A stretch of DNA of 15,397 bases, taken from NCBI GenBank assembly GCA_042095055.1, contig JBELBZ010000044.1, forward strand, positions 1 through 15,397. Direction: 5' to 3'. The stretch's first letter is position 1. Every line of letters begins with the position of its first letter. The translations under genes were made by a program, and so were the position numbers. This DNA comes from UBA8752 sp042095055. GTDB lineage: Bacteria; Bacteroidota; Bacteroidia; Flavobacteriales_D; Sanyastnellaceae. Below are positions 13,717-15,397 of the stretch, piece after piece. The notes below the pieces were generated by a model. That model was not told where the DNA came from. It did not search any database and saw only the letters and a list, made by a program, of their open reading frames with translations.

Positions 13717-15257
13717 TGCCCATGCGTTTCCCATTCCTGTGGCTTGCATGTTGGTCCACGGTGGCTTTTGGACAAGGTCCAGACTCCATCGAGGTGCGCG
13801 TTTTTGGCGCAGAGGGAATGGACGAGGCCACAGCCGTCTGGGTGGATGATTGGGGGTGCATTTTGGCTGGCGAAACGACGTCTGCGATTTCCATGGCGGA
13901 AGGGCAGGCGCAGTGGGCGCCCGATGGGCCAGTGGGCCGCAAGGGTTTCATGGCGGTATTGGACACGGCCCTGAACCACGTTTGGTCTTTTGCTTTTGCC
14001 GGCGACCTCGAAGCGCCTGTGGGCGCCCCGTCCACCTTGGCCGTCCGGGAGGTGGTGCGCACCGCAGACTCCACAGCTTGGGTTCTGTATGACGCTCCGA
14101 GGGACGGACAGTGGATGGGACACCTGTTGGGCGTCCATCCTGAGCTTGGCATTGTCGCCGAGTTTGACCTCGAAAGCACAGGCGCGGTGACCACCTGCGG
14201 GTTGGTGCCAGCTGGAGGGGAAACCTTTATCGCCGTAGGACACCGGGAAGACAGTGCGGTGCCCTCCTCCATGGCCACTGGGCTGATGGTCGGATTGTGG
14301 ACGGGAGATGCAACGGCACCGGGTTGGGCACCCCTCCCGGGCACGGAAGGCATGAAAGCCATAGGTGCAGATTGGCACAACGACACCTTGTACGTGGCCG
14401 TCCACCGCAGTGAAGTACCCGAAGCCCCGGCAGCGGTGGTGTTGGTGACCGCCGACAACGGTAATCCTGCAGTGGCAGGGTTGGCCCCCATCGCAGACCC
14501 CGCGGTCACGCTGTCCGGCATCACCGCTGGCCCGCAGGGCGTGGCATGGTCAGGCACCGTGCAGTCGGACGACGGCAGTTTGGATGCCCTCTACGGGAAG
14601 CTCGAGGTTGGCGCTGATGCCGGTACCAGCGACACTTGGTCCCACGCGTGGATTGTGGAAACGGCCAGCGAGGCAGACCGTCCCGGGCGCGCCATCCTGT
14701 GGACAGGGGTCATCCTCCAATGCGCAGGCCACATCACCACCGAAGGCGAAGAAGGCTCCGGGGCAATGGTACAGCGCAGGTTTGGTGAAACGGGGGCTTG
14801 GTTCGGGGTCCACATTTTTGGGGGCAACGGGGATGAAGACGTGCGGGCTTTGGCCCGCGACGGTCAAGGACGTCTGTATGTGGCAGGATCGAGCAGCAGC
14901 TGGACCGCATTAAATGCCGACAACGGCAGCAGCGATGCCGTTCTGTTCCGCACCACCTCCTTTGAGCTTACCCCTGATTTTGGATATGGTGAAGCAGCGT
15001 CTGTGCTGCCGGTCGACTTGGCTTTTGTCGGCATTGAGGGTTTGGAGCCCGCTTCACCCCGTCAGGTCACAGCGGTCCGCAGCGGCAGCCCCATGCCTGT
15101 GCTGCCCGGCGAAGATTGGAGGTTGTACGATGCCTCTGGGGCACTCGTGGCCCGAGGGTCCGGCGCGGCGCCCATCCCCAAATCCACAGGCCTTTTGCGC
15201 TTGAATTCAGAGGGCTTGGATGGCCTTGCTGACCGGTGGATTTGGGTGCTCGATTGA
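13716..15257 (+). CDS. Secreted beta-propeller-like protein with possible T9SS C-terminal domain
   Basis: The protein has 513 residues and starts on the last base of the kdsA stop. The signal peptide is MPMRFPFLWLACWSTVAFG (cleavage near residue 19-20); an ATG at 13722 would also serve. Two segments resemble SBBP-type propeller repeats: FGAEGMDEATAVWVDDWGC followed by ILAGETTS near residue 30, and FGGNGDEDVRALARDGQGR followed by LYVAGSS near residue 368. Similar hydrophobic blades lie between them. The last ~48 residues (WRLYDASGALVARGSG ... GLLRL ... WIWVL) recall a type A type-IX-secretion C-terminal domain, but weakly. It carries none of the Cys/dockerin features of the first region. It is likely extracellular or on the cell surface; specific function unknown. 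Confidence 0.75.
   Translation: MPMRFPFLWLACWSTVAFGQGPDSIEVRVFGAEGMDEATAVWVDDWGCILAGETTSAISMAEGQAQWAPDGPVGRKGFMAVLDTALNHVWSFAFAGDLEAPVGAPSTLAVREVVRTADSTAWVLYDAPRDGQWMGHLLGVHPELGIVAEFDLESTGAVTTCGLVPAGGETFIAVGHREDSAVPSSMATGLMVGLWTGDATAPGWAPLPGTEGMKAIGADWHNDTLYVAVHRSEVPEAPAAVVLVTADNGNPAVAGLAPIADPAVTLSGITAGPQGVAWSGTVQSDDGSLDALYGKLEVGADAGTSDTWSHAWIVETASEADRPGRAILWTGVILQCAGHITTEGEEGSGAMVQRRFGETGAWFGVHIFGGNGDEDVRALARDGQGRLYVAGSSSSWTALNADNGSSDAVLFRTTSFELTPDFGYGEAASVLPVDLAFVGIEGLEPASPRQVTAVRSGSPMPVLPGEDWRLYDASGALVARGSGAAPIPKSTGLLRLNSEGLDGLADRWIWVLD
15111..15254 (+). other. Candidate type A T9SS C-terminal sorting domain
   Basis: Residues 466-513 of the preceding protein follow the usual order of this domain: a LYDASGALV strand, a short loop, a G-x-L-R-L strand, and a final hydrophobic WIWVL strand next to a basic residue. 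The usual terminal Lys/Arg is missing (it ends Leu-Asp), so the call is tentative. Confidence 0.4.
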
Positions 15258-15271
15258 CCTCCAAAGACAGG

Positions 15272-15301
15272 TTGGCGGTACCGACGAACCGACTATATTT
15301 G
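15272..15301 (+). promoter_or_regulatory. Bacteroidota-type promoter for tRNA-Ala
   Basis: TTG at 15272-15274 lies 19 nt before TATATTTG at 15294-15301, an exact match to the TAnnTTTG -7 element of the Bacteroidota primary sigma factor. The predicted start of transcription is near 15305-15309, about 35-40 nt before the mature tRNA. The short leader can fold (CCCTC 15302-15306 with GAGGG 15323-15327). Confidence 0.75.
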
Positions 15302-15342
15302 CCCTCCCGCTTCCGAAGGGAAGAGGGAAACCACCTAGTGGA

Positions 15343-15397
<55 letters not shown>

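Noticed and set aside
12871..13749. 292-codon open frame on the minus strand covering kdsA
   Set aside because: It mirrors kdsA almost exactly and shows no domain or signal; kdsA has every family motif.
13586..14557. 323-codon open frame on the minus strand opposite kdsA and the propeller gene
   Set aside because: It is antisense to a certain kdsA and a signal-peptide-bearing gene; its Ala/Pro/Ser-rich composition is that of a shadow frame.

Overview
The window looks like chromosomal DNA from a fairly GC-rich, probably marine member of the Bacteroidota. The lines of evidence are: secreted proteins built from Cys-rich repeats (Gly-Cys...Ala-Cys-Asn-Tyr-Asp...Ser-Cys); a DUF4105-family envelope protein; near absence of Shine-Dalgarno sequences; a textbook Bacteroidota promoter (TTG, 19 nt, TATATTTG) before a tRNA gene; and genes for diaminopimelate and Kdo synthesis, as in a Gram-negative cell. 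Genus-level placement cannot be made by eye.

Region 1 (1-6326, plus strand) holds two very large secreted Cys-rich multidomain proteins in tandem. The first is cut by the left edge of the window; the second carries its own signal peptide. Both contain many copies of a ~21-residue three-cysteine repeat alternating with Asp-rich, thrombospondin-type-3-like calcium motifs. Both end in a 28-residue dockerin-like tag. A strong hairpin terminator follows at 6354-6382.

Region 2 (6449-8011, minus strand) is a secreted alpha/beta-hydrolase (lipase-like). It converges on region 1 and carries two tandem copies of the same dockerin-like C-terminal motif. All three proteins therefore probably share one export or anchoring route.

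Region 3 (8081-15257, plus strand) is a tightly packed six-gene cluster: dapF, a DUF4105/multi-membrane-span protein, a large lipoprotein, a probable outer-membrane beta-barrel, metal-type kdsA, and a secreted beta-propeller-like protein. Neighbours overlap by 1-4 bases or are 20 bases apart, so the cluster is probably one transcript with coupled translation. It links peptidoglycan precursor synthesis (DapF) and lipopolysaccharide core synthesis (KdsA) to four envelope proteins of unknown function.

Region 4 (15258-15397) is a short intergenic stretch with a clear promoter driving tRNA-Ala(GGC), which runs off the right edge. No CRISPR array, transposase, phage gene or integration site was seen, and no stretch over 300 bases lacks a gene. 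The most interesting material is the shared C-terminal tag with the Cys/calcium repeat system of region 1, and the unannotated envelope proteins locked between dapF and kdsA.
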